A stretch of 39,728 nucleotides of DNA from Oscillospiraceae bacterium (GTDB lineage: Bacteria > Bacillota > Clostridia > Oscillospirales > Oscillospiraceae). The notes below the pieces were generated by a model. That model saw only the letters and a list, made by a program, of their open reading frames with translations, was not told where the DNA came from and made no database searches. The stretch is from NCBI GenBank assembly GCA_031281255.1, contig JAITFR010000090.1:1-39728 (forward strand), in the 5' to 3' direction. Position numbers and translations under genes: made by a program. This document shows, one piece after another, positions 31,013-39,444 of the stretch. Within the stretch, counting starts at the first letter, position 1; the number at the start of each line of letters is the position of its first letter.

Positions 31013-32410
31013 TTACCTGCTTACTAATGATTCTCCTACTTTGTATATATCACCTGCACCTACTGTTATCACAATATCACCTTTGCGTGCAATAGCTGCT
31101 ATCTGCTCCGTCATTTTTCCAAAATCAGAAATACAAACAGATTCGGGTACAGCATCAGCCAGTATTTGAGATGAAACACCATCAATCGGTTGCTCTCTGG
31201 CAGCATATATATCAGAAAGAAATACTACATCCGGTCTTTTTAATTCGCTTACAAAATCATCAAACAAAGCTCTTGTTCTTGAATATGTATGAGGTTGAAA
31301 AGCAATAATAAAACGGTTATAACAATCAAAGGTAGATACAGCATCAATAAGAGCACTTAACTCACGCGGATGGTGTGCATAGTCGTCAAATACATCAGCA
31401 CCATTATACGAACCTTTGTACTCAAAGCGCCTGCCAACACCACTGTATTCCAGCAGCTCATCTTCAATAATCTTTGGTGAAATACCAATATATAGACATG
31501 CTGCAGCAGCGGCTAAAGCATTTTTTAGGTTATGTACACCGGGAATTCGCAACTTAATACTGCACACATGATTTCCGTCAAATGAAATATCCATTGACGG
31601 ATGACGACCGGAGGTTTTAACATTTGTTCCACGTAATCTTATTGGCTTCCCTGTAACTGCGGCAAACTCATTAAAACCAAATGTTATAAGTTCTCTGTCT
31701 AGCTTAGTAAGAGCATCCATTGTATTTTCATCATCACCGTTACAAATAATATACCCATTTTTCGGTACCAATGACGCAAAATGACGGAAAGAACTTTTAA
31801 GACCATCTAAATCCTTAAAGAAATCAAGATGGTCTGCATCAATATTTAAGATTAGAGCTACTGTCGGGTGAAAATTATGGAAAGAGTTATAATACTCACA
31901 TGCTTCCAGTACAATTATATCACCTTTTCCAACTAAACAACCCGATTCTATCTTTGGTAGTGTTCCACCAATCATAACAGTCGGGTCAGTTCCGGCTGCA
32001 AGTAAAATACGTGAAACCATTGAGGTTGTTGTTGTTTTTCCGTGAACACCTGAAATACACAAAGCATCTTTATAGCTTCGCATTATATGACCCCATGCTT
32101 CCGCACGTTCAAATACAGGTATATTGTTTTTTTGAGCTGCTTCAACTTCGACATTATCATCACGTGCTGCTGCAGTACGCACAATATATCCCGCACCAAC
32201 GATATTATCTGCATGATGCCCTATATACACTGTAATACCAAGATCACGAAGCTCTTTTATGACAGTGCTATCGTTAATATCCGAACCGGACACTTCAATA
32301 CCTGTATTATGAAGTATTATTGCCAGTGGTGACATTGATACACCACCAATACCAATCAGGTGACATCTTTTACTACTTTGTACATATTTGGCAAATTTTA
32401 CTGAGCTCAT
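31013..32410 (-). CDS. murC: UDP-N-acetylmuramate--L-alanine ligase
   Basis: Adds L-alanine to UDP-MurNAc, the first stem-peptide step of peptidoglycan synthesis, in the cytosol. The N-terminal Rossmann motif GIGGVSMSPLA (residues 20-30) is a slight variant of GIGGxGMSxLA. The ATP-binding GVHGKTTTT is at 121-129. LEACEYYNSFHNFHP, NIDADHLDFF and VFDDYAHHPRE are MurC family marks. Length 465 aa is typical. AAAGGA precedes the ATG. A promoter at 32466-32495 drives it. It is a single gene between convergent and divergent neighbours. Confidence 0.96.
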   Translation of the reverse strand: MSSVKFAKYVQSSKRCHLIGIGGVSMSPLAIILHNTGIEVSGSDINDSTVIKELRDLGITVYIGHHADNIVGAGYIVRTAAARDDNVEVEAAQKNNIPVFERAEAWGHIMRSYKDALCISGVHGKTTTTSMVSRILLAAGTDPTVMIGGTLPKIESGCLVGKGDIIVLEACEYYNSFHNFHPTVALILNIDADHLDFFKDLDGLKSSFRHFASLVPKNGYIICNGDDENTMDALTKLDRELITFGFNEFAAVTGKPIRLRGTNVKTSGRHPSMDISFDGNHVCSIKLRIPGVHNLKNALAAAAACLYIGISPKIIEDELLEYSGVGRRFEYKGSYNGADVFDDYAHHPRELSALIDAVSTFDCYNRFIIAFQPHTYSRTRALFDDFVSELKRPDVVFLSDIYAAREQPIDGVSSQILADAVPESVCISDFGKMTEQIAAIARKGDIVITVGAGDIYKVGESLVSR

Positions 32411-32465
32411 ACTAATCCTTTACGCCAATCGCTACGTTGCAACGATATGACAATCCAATTTTTTG

Positions 32466-32495
32466 ATTATACTATAAGTACATAACATTTTGCAA
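32466..32495 (-). promoter_or_regulatory. murC promoter
   Basis: On the minus strand TTGCAA (32490-32495), an 18-nt spacer, then a consensus TATAAT (32466-32471). The leader is about 50 nt, with an AAAGGA ribosome site near the ATG. The leader also holds the 10-bp palindrome CGTTGCAACG (32435-32444). Confidence 0.65.
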
Positions 32496-32497
32496 TA

Positions 32498-32526
32498 TTT
32501 ACTTTTTTTTGCTGATGTGGTAGACT
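32498..32526 (+). promoter_or_regulatory. Promoter of the acyl-CoA ligase-gltX unit, probably leaderless
   Basis: TTTACT (32498-32503), a 17-nt spacer, and extended -10 TGG-TAGACT (hexamer at 32521-32526), with only 6 nt to the ATG at 32533. No Shine-Dalgarno is present. The -10 matches consensus at four of six positions, so this is a weaker case than the PMT promoter. Confidence 0.45.
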
Positions 32527-32532
32527 TTGACA

Positions 32533-34236
32533 ATGAAAATCGAAACTCCTTGGTTAGCTTCATACGGTAACATACCACATTCTCTGAACTATCCTGATTG
32601 TTCGATGGCAGAGCTTGTTTTTAATGCTGCGTTTGAACACCCGAATGTAAAAGCGTATGAATTTTCCGGATGCACAAAAACGCATAAGGATTTTGTCGAT
32701 GAAATACTCTTATGCTCTCGTGGTCTAAAAGCATCAGGCATAAATAAAAATGACAGAGTAACAATATGTATGCCTAACACCCCACAAGCTATAATAATGT
32801 TTTATGCACTTAATCACATTGGAGCAATCGCAAATATGGTGCACCCTTTGTCGGCGGAGGAAGAGCTGGTCAGATATATAGAAGACAGTAAAAGTGTTGC
32901 TGTATTTACACTAGACCAATTTTCTGAAAAATTGTTAAATATTTTACCCAGAACGGATGCAAAACAACTCATTTTAACCGGAATTGAAGACAGCTTATCA
33001 GGTATAAAAAGATTTTTATACAAATACACAAAAGGCAGAAAAATAGTACATTTTCCAACAAAGGATAACATTCTCAGATATAATGATTTATTACAAAACG
33101 GAAGTAAATATGACGGTGAGTTTGATGCTGCAGGTGTTGGAAATGATGTTGCGGCGATTTTATACAGCGGAGGCACATCAGGTACAAATAAAGGTATAGT
33201 TTTAACAAATCTTAATTTTAACGCTCTGGCTATGCAAACAATCGCAGCAGGTGACTGTGTTGAATCAGATCGAAAAATGCTCGCTATTATGCCGCTATTT
33301 CACGGGTTCGGTCTTGGAGTATGTGTGCATACAACTCTGATTTCCGGAGCTACTATCATTTTAGTACCTCAGTTTTCCATAAAAACATACTTAAAGCTTC
33401 TTAAAAAGACAAAACCTCATTACATTGCAGGAGTGCCTACTCTTTATGAAGCAATGTTAAAACTGGATAATGTAGAAACGTTGGATTTATCCCAACTAAA
33501 AGGGCTTTTCTCCGGTGGTGACACACTTACGGTTGAGTTAAAACGTAAGGTTGATACATTCTTAAAGGAGCGTGGTTCGTCGGAGCAGGTGCGTGAGGGG
33601 TATGGTCTAACAGAATGTGTCACTGCAAGTTGCCTTACACCTCGCAATTACCACAAAGAGGGAAGTATTGGCATACCTTATCCTGATATGCTTTACAAAA
33701 TTGTAAAACCAAATACCGGAGAAAGTCTTCCGTATGGTGAAGAAGGCGAAATCGTTATATCTGGGCCAACAGTGATGAAATGTTACGATAACAACGAGGA
33801 AGAAACAACACAAACACTCAAAACTCACGCTGATGGAAAAACCTGGTTACACACAGGTGATTTAGGTATAATAGACGAGGAAGGTTTTATTTATTTTCGC
33901 CAGCGAATGAAACGAATGATTGTTTCCGCAGGGTATAGTATTTATCCTACTCAGCTTGAAAACGCAATCGAATCACACGAAAATGTTTTAATAAGCTGTG
34001 TTATCGGAATCCCTGATGAGTATAAAAAGCAACGGATTAAAGCGTTTATAACTCTACGGGATAATCAAGAGCCAACAGATGAAATCAAAGAGTCAATTCG
34101 TTTGCATTGTATAAAAAATATCGCAAAATATGCGATGCCCTCAGAGTTTGAATACAGGAAAGACCTTCCACGCACTCTTGTAGGTAAGGTCGCTTACTTA
34201 GAACTGGAAAAGGAAATTGTTAACAATGTTAAATAA
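32533..34236 (+). CDS. AMP-dependent acyl-CoA synthetase/ligase
   Basis: A class I adenylate-forming enzyme that activates a carboxylic acid through an acyl-AMP, usually to acyl-CoA. Motifs in 567 aa: the AMP/phosphate loop YSGGTSGTNKG (about 213-223), YGLTECVTAS, the hinge region HTGDLGIIDEEGFIYFRQRMKRM, and the C-terminal LPRTLVGKVAYLELEKE with the conserved catalytic lysine. The substrate cannot be read from sequence; medium or long chain acids are possible. ATG 32533 is used; an in-frame TTG at 32527 adds only two residues. The gene overlaps gltX by 11 nt, so the two are co-translated. Confidence 0.87.
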   Translation: MKIETPWLASYGNIPHSLNYPDCSMAELVFNAAFEHPNVKAYEFSGCTKTHKDFVDEILLCSRGLKASGINKNDRVTICMPNTPQAIIMFYALNHIGAIANMVHPLSAEEELVRYIEDSKSVAVFTLDQFSEKLLNILPRTDAKQLILTGIEDSLSGIKRFLYKYTKGRKIVHFPTKDNILRYNDLLQNGSKYDGEFDAAGVGNDVAAILYSGGTSGTNKGIVLTNLNFNALAMQTIAAGDCVESDRKMLAIMPLFHGFGLGVCVHTTLISGATIILVPQFSIKTYLKLLKKTKPHYIAGVPTLYEAMLKLDNVETLDLSQLKGLFSGGDTLTVELKRKVDTFLKERGSSEQVREGYGLTECVTASCLTPRNYHKEGSIGIPYPDMLYKIVKPNTGESLPYGEEGEIVISGPTVMKCYDNNEEETTQTLKTHADGKTWLHTGDLGIIDEEGFIYFRQRMKRMIVSAGYSIYPTQLENAIESHENVLISCVIGIPDEYKKQRIKAFITLRDNQEPTDEIKESIRLHCIKNIAKYAMPSEFEYRKDLPRTLVGKVAYLELEKEIVNNVK

Positions 34237-35650
34237 CAAGGTACGCACAAGATTTGCACCAAGCCCAACAGGATATATGCATGTTGGAGGGCTTCGCACT
34301 GCGCTTTATACATATCTAATCGCAAAAAAAGCAGGCGGAACTTTTATCCTGCGTATTGAAGATACTGACACAGCGAGATATGTCGAAGGAGCAGAAGAAG
34401 TAATAATAAATACGCTAAGAAACACAGGGTTAATATATGATGAAGGCCCTGATATTGGCGGCCCTGTTGCTCCATATAGACAAAGCGAAAGAAAAGAGCT
34501 TTACAAAACTCACGCACAGGAGCTTTGTGAGAAAAAAGCAGCATATTATTGTTTTTGCGAAAAAGAAGAAAAAGATGATGCTGTATTGTTAGTTGATGTT
34601 TGCAGAGACTTACCTTATGAAAGTTCAAAACAGCGGGTAGACGCAGGTGAGCCATATGTTATTCGTATGAAAGCACCAAAAGAAGGTGAAACTACAGTTG
34701 ATGATGTGGTTTTCGGAAAAATCACAACACCAAATAAAATACTCGACGATATGGTGTTGATAAAACGTGATGGAATGCCAACATACAATTTTGCTAATGT
34801 CGTGGACGACCATTTAATGGGTATAACACATGTTATGCGAGGTAGCGAGTATTTAAGCTCTGCTCCGAAATACAACATTCTTTATGATGCTTTTGGTTGG
34901 GAAATACCGATATATATAACAGTGTCTCCCGTCATGCGTGATGCTCAAAACAAACTTTCAAAACGTCACGGTGACCCAACTTATGATGATTTGCTCGCCT
35001 TGGGGTATTTACCTGATGCAGTATTAAACTACATCGCATTGCTTGGCTGGAGTCCCGGAGGTGAGCAAGAATTGTTTACACTCCAAGAAATGCTTGAAGT
35101 CTTTGATATAAGCGGTATATCAAAAGCTCCCGCTATTTTTGATATAATAAAACTAAATCATTTTAACAGTGAATATATACGAAAAATGTCGCCTGAGGAG
35201 TTTACAGAGATTGCCACTCCGTACATAAAAAAAGTAATCCATAATGAAAATATATCAATAGATTCAATTGCACGTTTATTACAAGCACGTTGTGAGAAAC
35301 TAAGTGATATTCCTGAAAAAATAGACTTTTTTGAAACACTACCGGATTATGAAGTAGATTTGTATATTCATCAAAAATCAAAAATTGACAAAACAATTGC
35401 TTATGATATGCTAATTGCTGCCAAATCCGGATTTGAAAACCTTACAGAGTGGACAAATGAGTCAATAAGTTATATGCTTAAAGAAATGGCAATTGATTTA
35501 GACGTTAAAAATGCAACTCTTATGTGGCCGGTTCGTATAGCTGTTGCAGGAAAGTCAGTCACACCGGGTGGTGCTGCAGAAATCTGTGAAATCTTAGGGA
35601 AAGAAGAAGTACTACGCCGTGTAAAAATCGGAATTGAGAAACTAAAGTAA
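34226..35650 (+). CDS. gltX: Glutamyl-tRNA synthetase
   Basis: Class I enzyme that charges tRNA-Glu (and often tRNA-Gln when GatCAB is used). The Rossmann HIGH-like motif is PSPTGYMHVGGLRTALY (residues about 10-26). The KMSKS-like motif is KLSKRHGDPTYDDLLALGYLP (about 243-263). YCFCEKEE and EPYVIRMKAP are typical of GltX. The 474-aa length is normal. ATG 34226 is preceded by AAAGGAAA within the end of the upstream gene; a TTG at 34217 abuts that site. It overlaps the acyl-CoA ligase gene, an unusual partner. Confidence 0.95.
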   Translation: MLNNKVRTRFAPSPTGYMHVGGLRTALYTYLIAKKAGGTFILRIEDTDTARYVEGAEEVIINTLRNTGLIYDEGPDIGGPVAPYRQSERKELYKTHAQELCEKKAAYYCFCEKEEKDDAVLLVDVCRDLPYESSKQRVDAGEPYVIRMKAPKEGETTVDDVVFGKITTPNKILDDMVLIKRDGMPTYNFANVVDDHLMGITHVMRGSEYLSSAPKYNILYDAFGWEIPIYITVSPVMRDAQNKLSKRHGDPTYDDLLALGYLPDAVLNYIALLGWSPGGEQELFTLQEMLEVFDISGISKAPAIFDIIKLNHFNSEYIRKMSPEEFTEIATPYIKKVIHNENISIDSIARLLQARCEKLSDIPEKIDFFETLPDYEVDLYIHQKSKIDKTIAYDMLIAAKSGFENLTEWTNESISYMLKEMAIDLDVKNATLMWPVRIAVAGKSVTPGGAAEICEILGKEEVLRRVKIGIEKLK

Positions 35651-35662
35651 AGGAATTAAATT

Positions 35663-36316
35663 ATGAATCATATATTTAAAAACTTTCTGTTAGGGCTTAC
35701 ACTAGTATGTGTAATTGCAATTATTGTATTTAGTATTCAACTTATTGTTATAAATAGTGGTATTGAGCCGGATGATGGGTTGATTCCTGATGGTAGTAAT
35801 GTTAATGACCCTGATGATGATAACGGCGATAATGGTAACGATCCGGAAAATAATGGAGATGATGACCCCGCACTCACACCAAATCTAGACCCACAAGGTA
35901 TGCGTCACTCTTTTTTAGTTTCTGATAACACTAACTTAGTAATATTTGCAAAAGAAGAATTATTTGATTTTGAAGAAAACGACTTAGATTGGTGGTTTTT
36001 ATATACAGGTGGAGGTATTGCTACACTTGAGATTCGCCACTTATTTGTTACCGCTCAAAGCATAGCAATAGAAGCCGAAGTCTTTTTAAACAATTACACC
36101 GATGGTGCCTTAACTGAATACTTAGGGTTAGATTCAATACGAGGTTCATTTATTAATGGTCATCATGCAAGAGCAGAAAAAGACGGTACAACATACGAGG
36201 TGTGGATTCACGATTTAGTAAATAGTGACCTCGCACTGGTATTCGTAATCAGCTATGAAAACAACGAACAACGTGACGCATTGTATGAAATGTTAAATAC
36301 AATGCGGTTCGAATAG
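35663..36316 (+). CDS. Membrane-anchored exported protein, unknown function
   Basis: A 217-aa protein I do not recognise. One N-terminal transmembrane helix (about 7-30) is followed by an Asp/Asn/Gly-rich flexible linker (about 36-72, for example DDDNGDNGNDPENNGDDD). A compact domain follows (about 80-217) of mixed beta and alpha character ending in ALYEMLNTMRFE. There is no lipobox and there are no catalytic motifs. The ribosome site AAAGGAA lies before the ATG, 12 nt after gltX, so it is probably the third gene of that operon. The acidic linker resembles the tail of the small membrane protein at 7081-7305 in composition only. Confidence 0.7.
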   Translation: MNHIFKNFLLGLTLVCVIAIIVFSIQLIVINSGIEPDDGLIPDGSNVNDPDDDNGDNGNDPENNGDDDPALTPNLDPQGMRHSFLVSDNTNLVIFAKEELFDFEENDLDWWFLYTGGGIATLEIRHLFVTAQSIAIEAEVFLNNYTDGALTEYLGLDSIRGSFINGHHARAEKDGTTYEVWIHDLVNSDLALVFVISYENNEQRDALYEMLNTMRFE

Positions 36317-36335
36317 TGCTACACAGCAAGTTTCC

Positions 36336-36677
36336 CTAAAACCCGAGGTTTAGTCCGCCTGTGAGTTTTGACATTGAGTCGCTCATGCTTGTTTCTGCTT
36401 TTCTGAGAGCTTCATTTACCGCAGCTACAATAAGGTCTTGTAGCATTTCTACATCGTCGGGGTCAACAGCATCAGGGTCTATTGTTAACTCCATAAGCTC
36501 ACGTTTACCGCTAACAACAGCAGTGACAACACCACCGCCCGAGTTTGCAGTATATATTTGACTTTCCATTTCGACTTGCATTTTCATCAAGTCCTCTTGC
36601 ATTTTTTGAGCTTGTTTTAGCATGTTCATATTCATGCCACCTCCGAGGTTTCCACCTCTAAATCCACCTTTTGCCAT
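36336..36677 (-). CDS. ebfC: YbaB/EbfC nucleoid-associated protein
   Basis: A small dimeric DNA-binding protein (113 aa) of the YbaB/EbfC family. The Gly/Met-rich N-terminus is followed by LKQAQKMQEDLMKMQVEME and the core SGGGVVTAVVSGKRELMELTIDPDAVDP...DLIVAAVNEALRKA, as in other members. AAGGAG lies in the last codons of dnaX and the genes are 2 nt apart. The dnaX-ebfC pair is widely conserved; recR, which often follows, is not here. Confidence 0.94.
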   Translation of the reverse strand: MAKGGFRGGNLGGGMNMNMLKQAQKMQEDLMKMQVEMESQIYTANSGGGVVTAVVSGKRELMELTIDPDAVDPDDVEMLQDLIVAAVNEALRKAETSMSDSMSKLTGGLNLGF

Positions 36678-36679
36678 AA

Positions 36680-37759
36680 TTATACAACTCCTTTTTCACA
36701 TAACCTAAATAAACACATTTCAACAGCCAATCTTGGTTGATTTCCTTTTGATAATCCAAATATTGCATCACCTAATGAATCTAAGTATTTATACAACTGT
36801 TCTGACGTAAGTATCTTTGATAATGATGATAAATCGTTTAAGTCACTATTTGGGTTTATCAAACCTGATTCCGGTGAGATTTTATAAATTAATAAATCAC
36901 GAACCAATGACGATAATTCATTAAGCAAAGATGTCATATCCTTACCCTCGTCATATAACGTGTCAATAATTTTTAATGCTGTGTTAATATCTTTCTCACC
37001 AATTGCAGTTAATAAACGTATCAAGTTTTGCTGACTCGGAAGTCCAATGGTATCTAAAACATGTTGCAAATCTATTTCCTTGCTTGTAATGCACTGGTCA
37101 AGTAATGATATACCGTCACGCATTGAACCATCTGCAAGAGAAGCAAGCTTTTTAGCAGCCTCATCTGTTAGGTTGAGATTTTCTTTAGTTGAAATCATTT
37201 TTAACCGACTTATAATTTCATCACGTGATAATCTTTTAAACGAAAACTTCTGACAACGCCCTTGAATAGTAGCAGGAACTTTATGAAGCTCTGTTGTTGC
37301 CAGAATAAATAATATATGCGGTGGTGGTTCTTCAAGGATTTTTAACAAAGCGTTAAACGCAGGTGTTGTGAGCATGTGAACCTCATCAATGATATATACA
37401 CGTTTTTTTGTTGTTGCCGGAGTGTAAATTGCTTCATCACGTAATGCTCGTACATCATCAACTTTATTATTAGAAGCAGCATCCAACTCCAATACATCAA
37501 GTATACTGCCTTCTTCAATTCCAACACAAGAGATACAAATATTACAAGGGTTTCCATCTTTTAAATCGAGGCAGTTTACAGCTCGTGATAAAATCTTTGC
37601 ACAAGATGTTTTGCCTGTGCCACGTGTACCTACAAATAAATACGCATGAGAAAGCCTATCGTTAATAAGCTGTTGCTGTAGTGTGTTAGTGATATGCTCC
37701 TGTCCCACAATATCACTAAAGGTTTGAGATCTATATTTCCTGTATAAAGCTTGATACAT
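36680..37759 (-). CDS. dnaX: DNA polymerase III clamp-loader subunit, short gamma-like DnaX
   Basis: ATPase of the clamp loader that loads the beta sliding clamp. Walker A GTRGTGKT is at 44-51; the zinc cysteines are C63, C72, C75 and C78; DEVHM and the sensor ATTELHKVPATIQGRCQKF follow. The protein ends at residue 359 after the oligomerisation (collar) domain. The tau-specific C-terminus that contacts the helicase and polymerase is absent. The stop is followed at once by ebfC, so this is not a frameshift remnant. ATG 37759 is chosen because the protein family starts there (MYQALYRKYRSQTF); the upstream extension runs into SRP RNA. AGAAGGG lies rather far upstream, about 14 nt. Confidence 0.93.
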   Translation of the reverse strand: MYQALYRKYRSQTFSDIVGQEHITNTLQQQLINDRLSHAYLFVGTRGTGKTSCAKILSRAVNCLDLKDGNPCNICISCVGIEEGSILDVLELDAASNNKVDDVRALRDEAIYTPATTKKRVYIIDEVHMLTTPAFNALLKILEEPPPHILFILATTELHKVPATIQGRCQKFSFKRLSRDEIISRLKMISTKENLNLTDEAAKKLASLADGSMRDGISLLDQCITSKEIDLQHVLDTIGLPSQQNLIRLLTAIGEKDINTALKIIDTLYDEGKDMTSLLNELSSLVRDLLIYKISPESGLINPNSDLNDLSSLSKILTSEQLYKYLDSLGDAIFGLSKGNQPRLAVEMCLFRLCEKGVV

Positions 37760-37791
37760 ATAAATAGTCAATTCCCTTCTGCTAACACTTT

Positions 37792-38084
37792 GTACTGAGG
37801 AAAGATCGCACACCGATCTTTGAAAACATGATATGCCCGCTAGCTTGACAGCCGGCTCAAAACCGGCTCCCTCGCGGCACACATGAGATTTTGCTTAATG
37901 CTGCTCGGTTCCCCGCCTGACATGGTTCGCAAATTCACGTTGCGCGAGACCGGCTCGTCAACGCTACTTATCAAGGGCTGACAACACACCATAAGTCCGA
38001 GTACCGGAATTCGTCCCTGCTGTAGCGGTTTGCAGGTGACAGGGCACCGCTATCTCCCCAACTAGTGCGACCTTTCCTCAGTAC
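37792..38084 (-). ncRNA. ffs: Signal recognition particle RNA, large bacterial type
   Basis: About 293 nt that scaffold Ffh for co-translational targeting. The ends pair over 20 bp (GTACTGAGGAAAGGTCGCAC with GTGCGATCTTTCCTCAGTAC). The Alu-domain block GGGGAGATAGCGGTGCCCTG and ...AGCAGGG closely resemble B. subtilis scRNA. The Ffh-binding helix 8 is seen as ACCATGTCAGG, a GGGGAACC apex with a GGAA tetraloop, then AGCAGCA. Its position directly before dnaX is the same as in Bacillus. A strong promoter lies upstream. Confidence 0.95.
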
Positions 38085-38098
38085 AATTTCCAATTTTT

Positions 38099-38127
38099 AT
38101 TATACTATGAGAAAATATTATTATCAA
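38099..38127 (-). promoter_or_regulatory. SRP RNA promoter
   Basis: On the minus strand TTGATA (38122-38127), a 17-nt spacer, TATAAT (38099-38104). The hexamer ends 14 nt before the mature RNA end, so a short 5' leader is probably trimmed. Confidence 0.75.
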
Positions 38128-38149
38128 TATAAAAATTAACATAACTGTA

Positions 38150-38179
38150 TTGAAAGTACATACATCAGTATGCTAAAAT
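38150..38179 (+). promoter_or_regulatory. Deacetylase gene promoter, probably leaderless
   Basis: TTGAAA (38150-38155), an 18-nt spacer, extended -10 TGC-TAAAAT (hexamer at 38174-38179), then 9 nt to the GTG start at 38189. The expected transcription start is 2-4 nt before GTG. No ribosome binding site is present. Confidence 0.55.
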
Positions 38180-38188
38180 GGTTTTATT

Positions 38189-39349
38189 GTGATTAAGAAA
38201 ACTTTCATCATAATACTGACAATATGTGTTGTTTGCATATTGTTGAATACAACACTCTCAGTTAATGCTTTTGAAATCAAAGAAGCAGTACTTGTTGATA
38301 TTGAGTTTATTGTTGATAATGTACAAGTTGAAATACGTTCGTATTTAATTGATGATGATATTTATGTAAACATATTTGAACTTGCGTTATTACTTAGAGA
38401 GACAGAAAAGAGCTTTTTTCCAATGATGTGGGATTCATTTCAACGAATAACCTACATCGCAAGTGAACAAAACTTTAACAGATTAGGATTATTTTCACCC
38501 GGTAGAGTTGTAGATTCTAACAGTGCAATGTTAGCTAATATCACAGTTTTTCTGAGCAATAAAGAAGCTAACATAACAAACTACAGGCTTAGCAGCGGTG
38601 TGTATTCAAATATTTTTCAAGTTGCAGAAGCGTTGGATTTCTGCATAAGAGTTTCTGCTATGGATCAAAACATTAATATAACAACAAGTTTATCAAATAG
38701 ATTCAGCATTACAGGCAGAAGAAAAATAGACCCTGATAAACCAATGGTAGCGCTTACATTTGATGATGGACCGGTTCCACAAACAACGAAACTTTTAGAT
38801 ATTCTGGAGGAATATGGTGTTGTTGCAACTTTTTATGTTGTAGGAAACAGAATAGCGAGTAACAGAGATATAATGCAACGTATGCATGACATGGGTAATG
38901 AAATTGCTAACCACACATGGTCGCATATAAATATGCGTAATTACCAGGCATCTACAATCCGCTCGCAGCTTTTACGCACAAATGATGCAATCGAAGCGAT
39001 AACCGGAGTAACTCCTATTAGCATGAGACCTCCTTGGGGTGAGATTGGTTCTACAGGTAGAAATGTAGCCGCAGAGTTTGATATGTATGTCGCACTTTGG
39101 GCGTATGATCCACTCGATTGGCTCACTCAAAGTGCAGATACCACATATAACCGAATAATGTCAAATGTAAAAGACAGAGATATCTTGTTGTTCCATGATA
39201 CAGTACCGTCAACAACCAGAGCTATAGCAAGAATCATTCCCGCACTAATTGAACGAGATTATCAGTTTGTAACTGTTGCAGAGCTTATGTATTACTCTGA
39301 TATTACGCCGGCTCCGGGTTCTATAGTTCGTGATGGGCGTATAAGGTAA
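38189..39349 (+). CDS. Secreted polysaccharide deacetylase (NodB, CE4)
   Basis: Exported metal-dependent deacetylase, probably acting on peptidoglycan or another N-acetylated glycan. A signal peptide ends near VNA-FE (residue 27). Residues about 30-175 form a stalk domain resembling the copper amine oxidase N-terminal type. The NodB domain spans about 185-375 with motif 1 TFDDGP (190-195), metal histidines in HTWSH (242-246), motif 3 RPPWG (280-284), motif 4 DPLDW (307-311) and motif 5 LLFHDT. All catalytic residues are present. The start is GTG at 38189. It lies divergently from the SRP RNA gene. Confidence 0.9.
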   Translation: MIKKTFIIILTICVVCILLNTTLSVNAFEIKEAVLVDIEFIVDNVQVEIRSYLIDDDIYVNIFELALLLRETEKSFFPMMWDSFQRITYIASEQNFNRLGLFSPGRVVDSNSAMLANITVFLSNKEANITNYRLSSGVYSNIFQVAEALDFCIRVSAMDQNINITTSLSNRFSITGRRKIDPDKPMVALTFDDGPVPQTTKLLDILEEYGVVATFYVVGNRIASNRDIMQRMHDMGNEIANHTWSHINMRNYQASTIRSQLLRTNDAIEAITGVTPISMRPPWGEIGSTGRNVAAEFDMYVALWAYDPLDWLTQSADTTYNRIMSNVKDRDILLFHDTVPSTTRAIARIIPALIERDYQFVTVAELMYYSDITPAPGSIVRDGRIR

Positions 39350-39444
39350 TGATATTTCATCAGTATATTTTAGAGTATTTTTAAACCGGTGTATGTAAAT
39401 CGTGTTGAGAATGTCATTCATGTTAAGAAAGGATGGACTTTTTT

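Noticed and set aside
32435-32444. Palindrome CGTTGCAACG in the murC leader
   Set aside because: Ten base pairs without a spacer are plausible by chance, and no regulator is suggested by context.
37760-37882. N-terminal extension of dnaX
   Set aside because: The extension lies largely within the SRP RNA; the DnaX family opening MYQALYRKYR starts at 37759.
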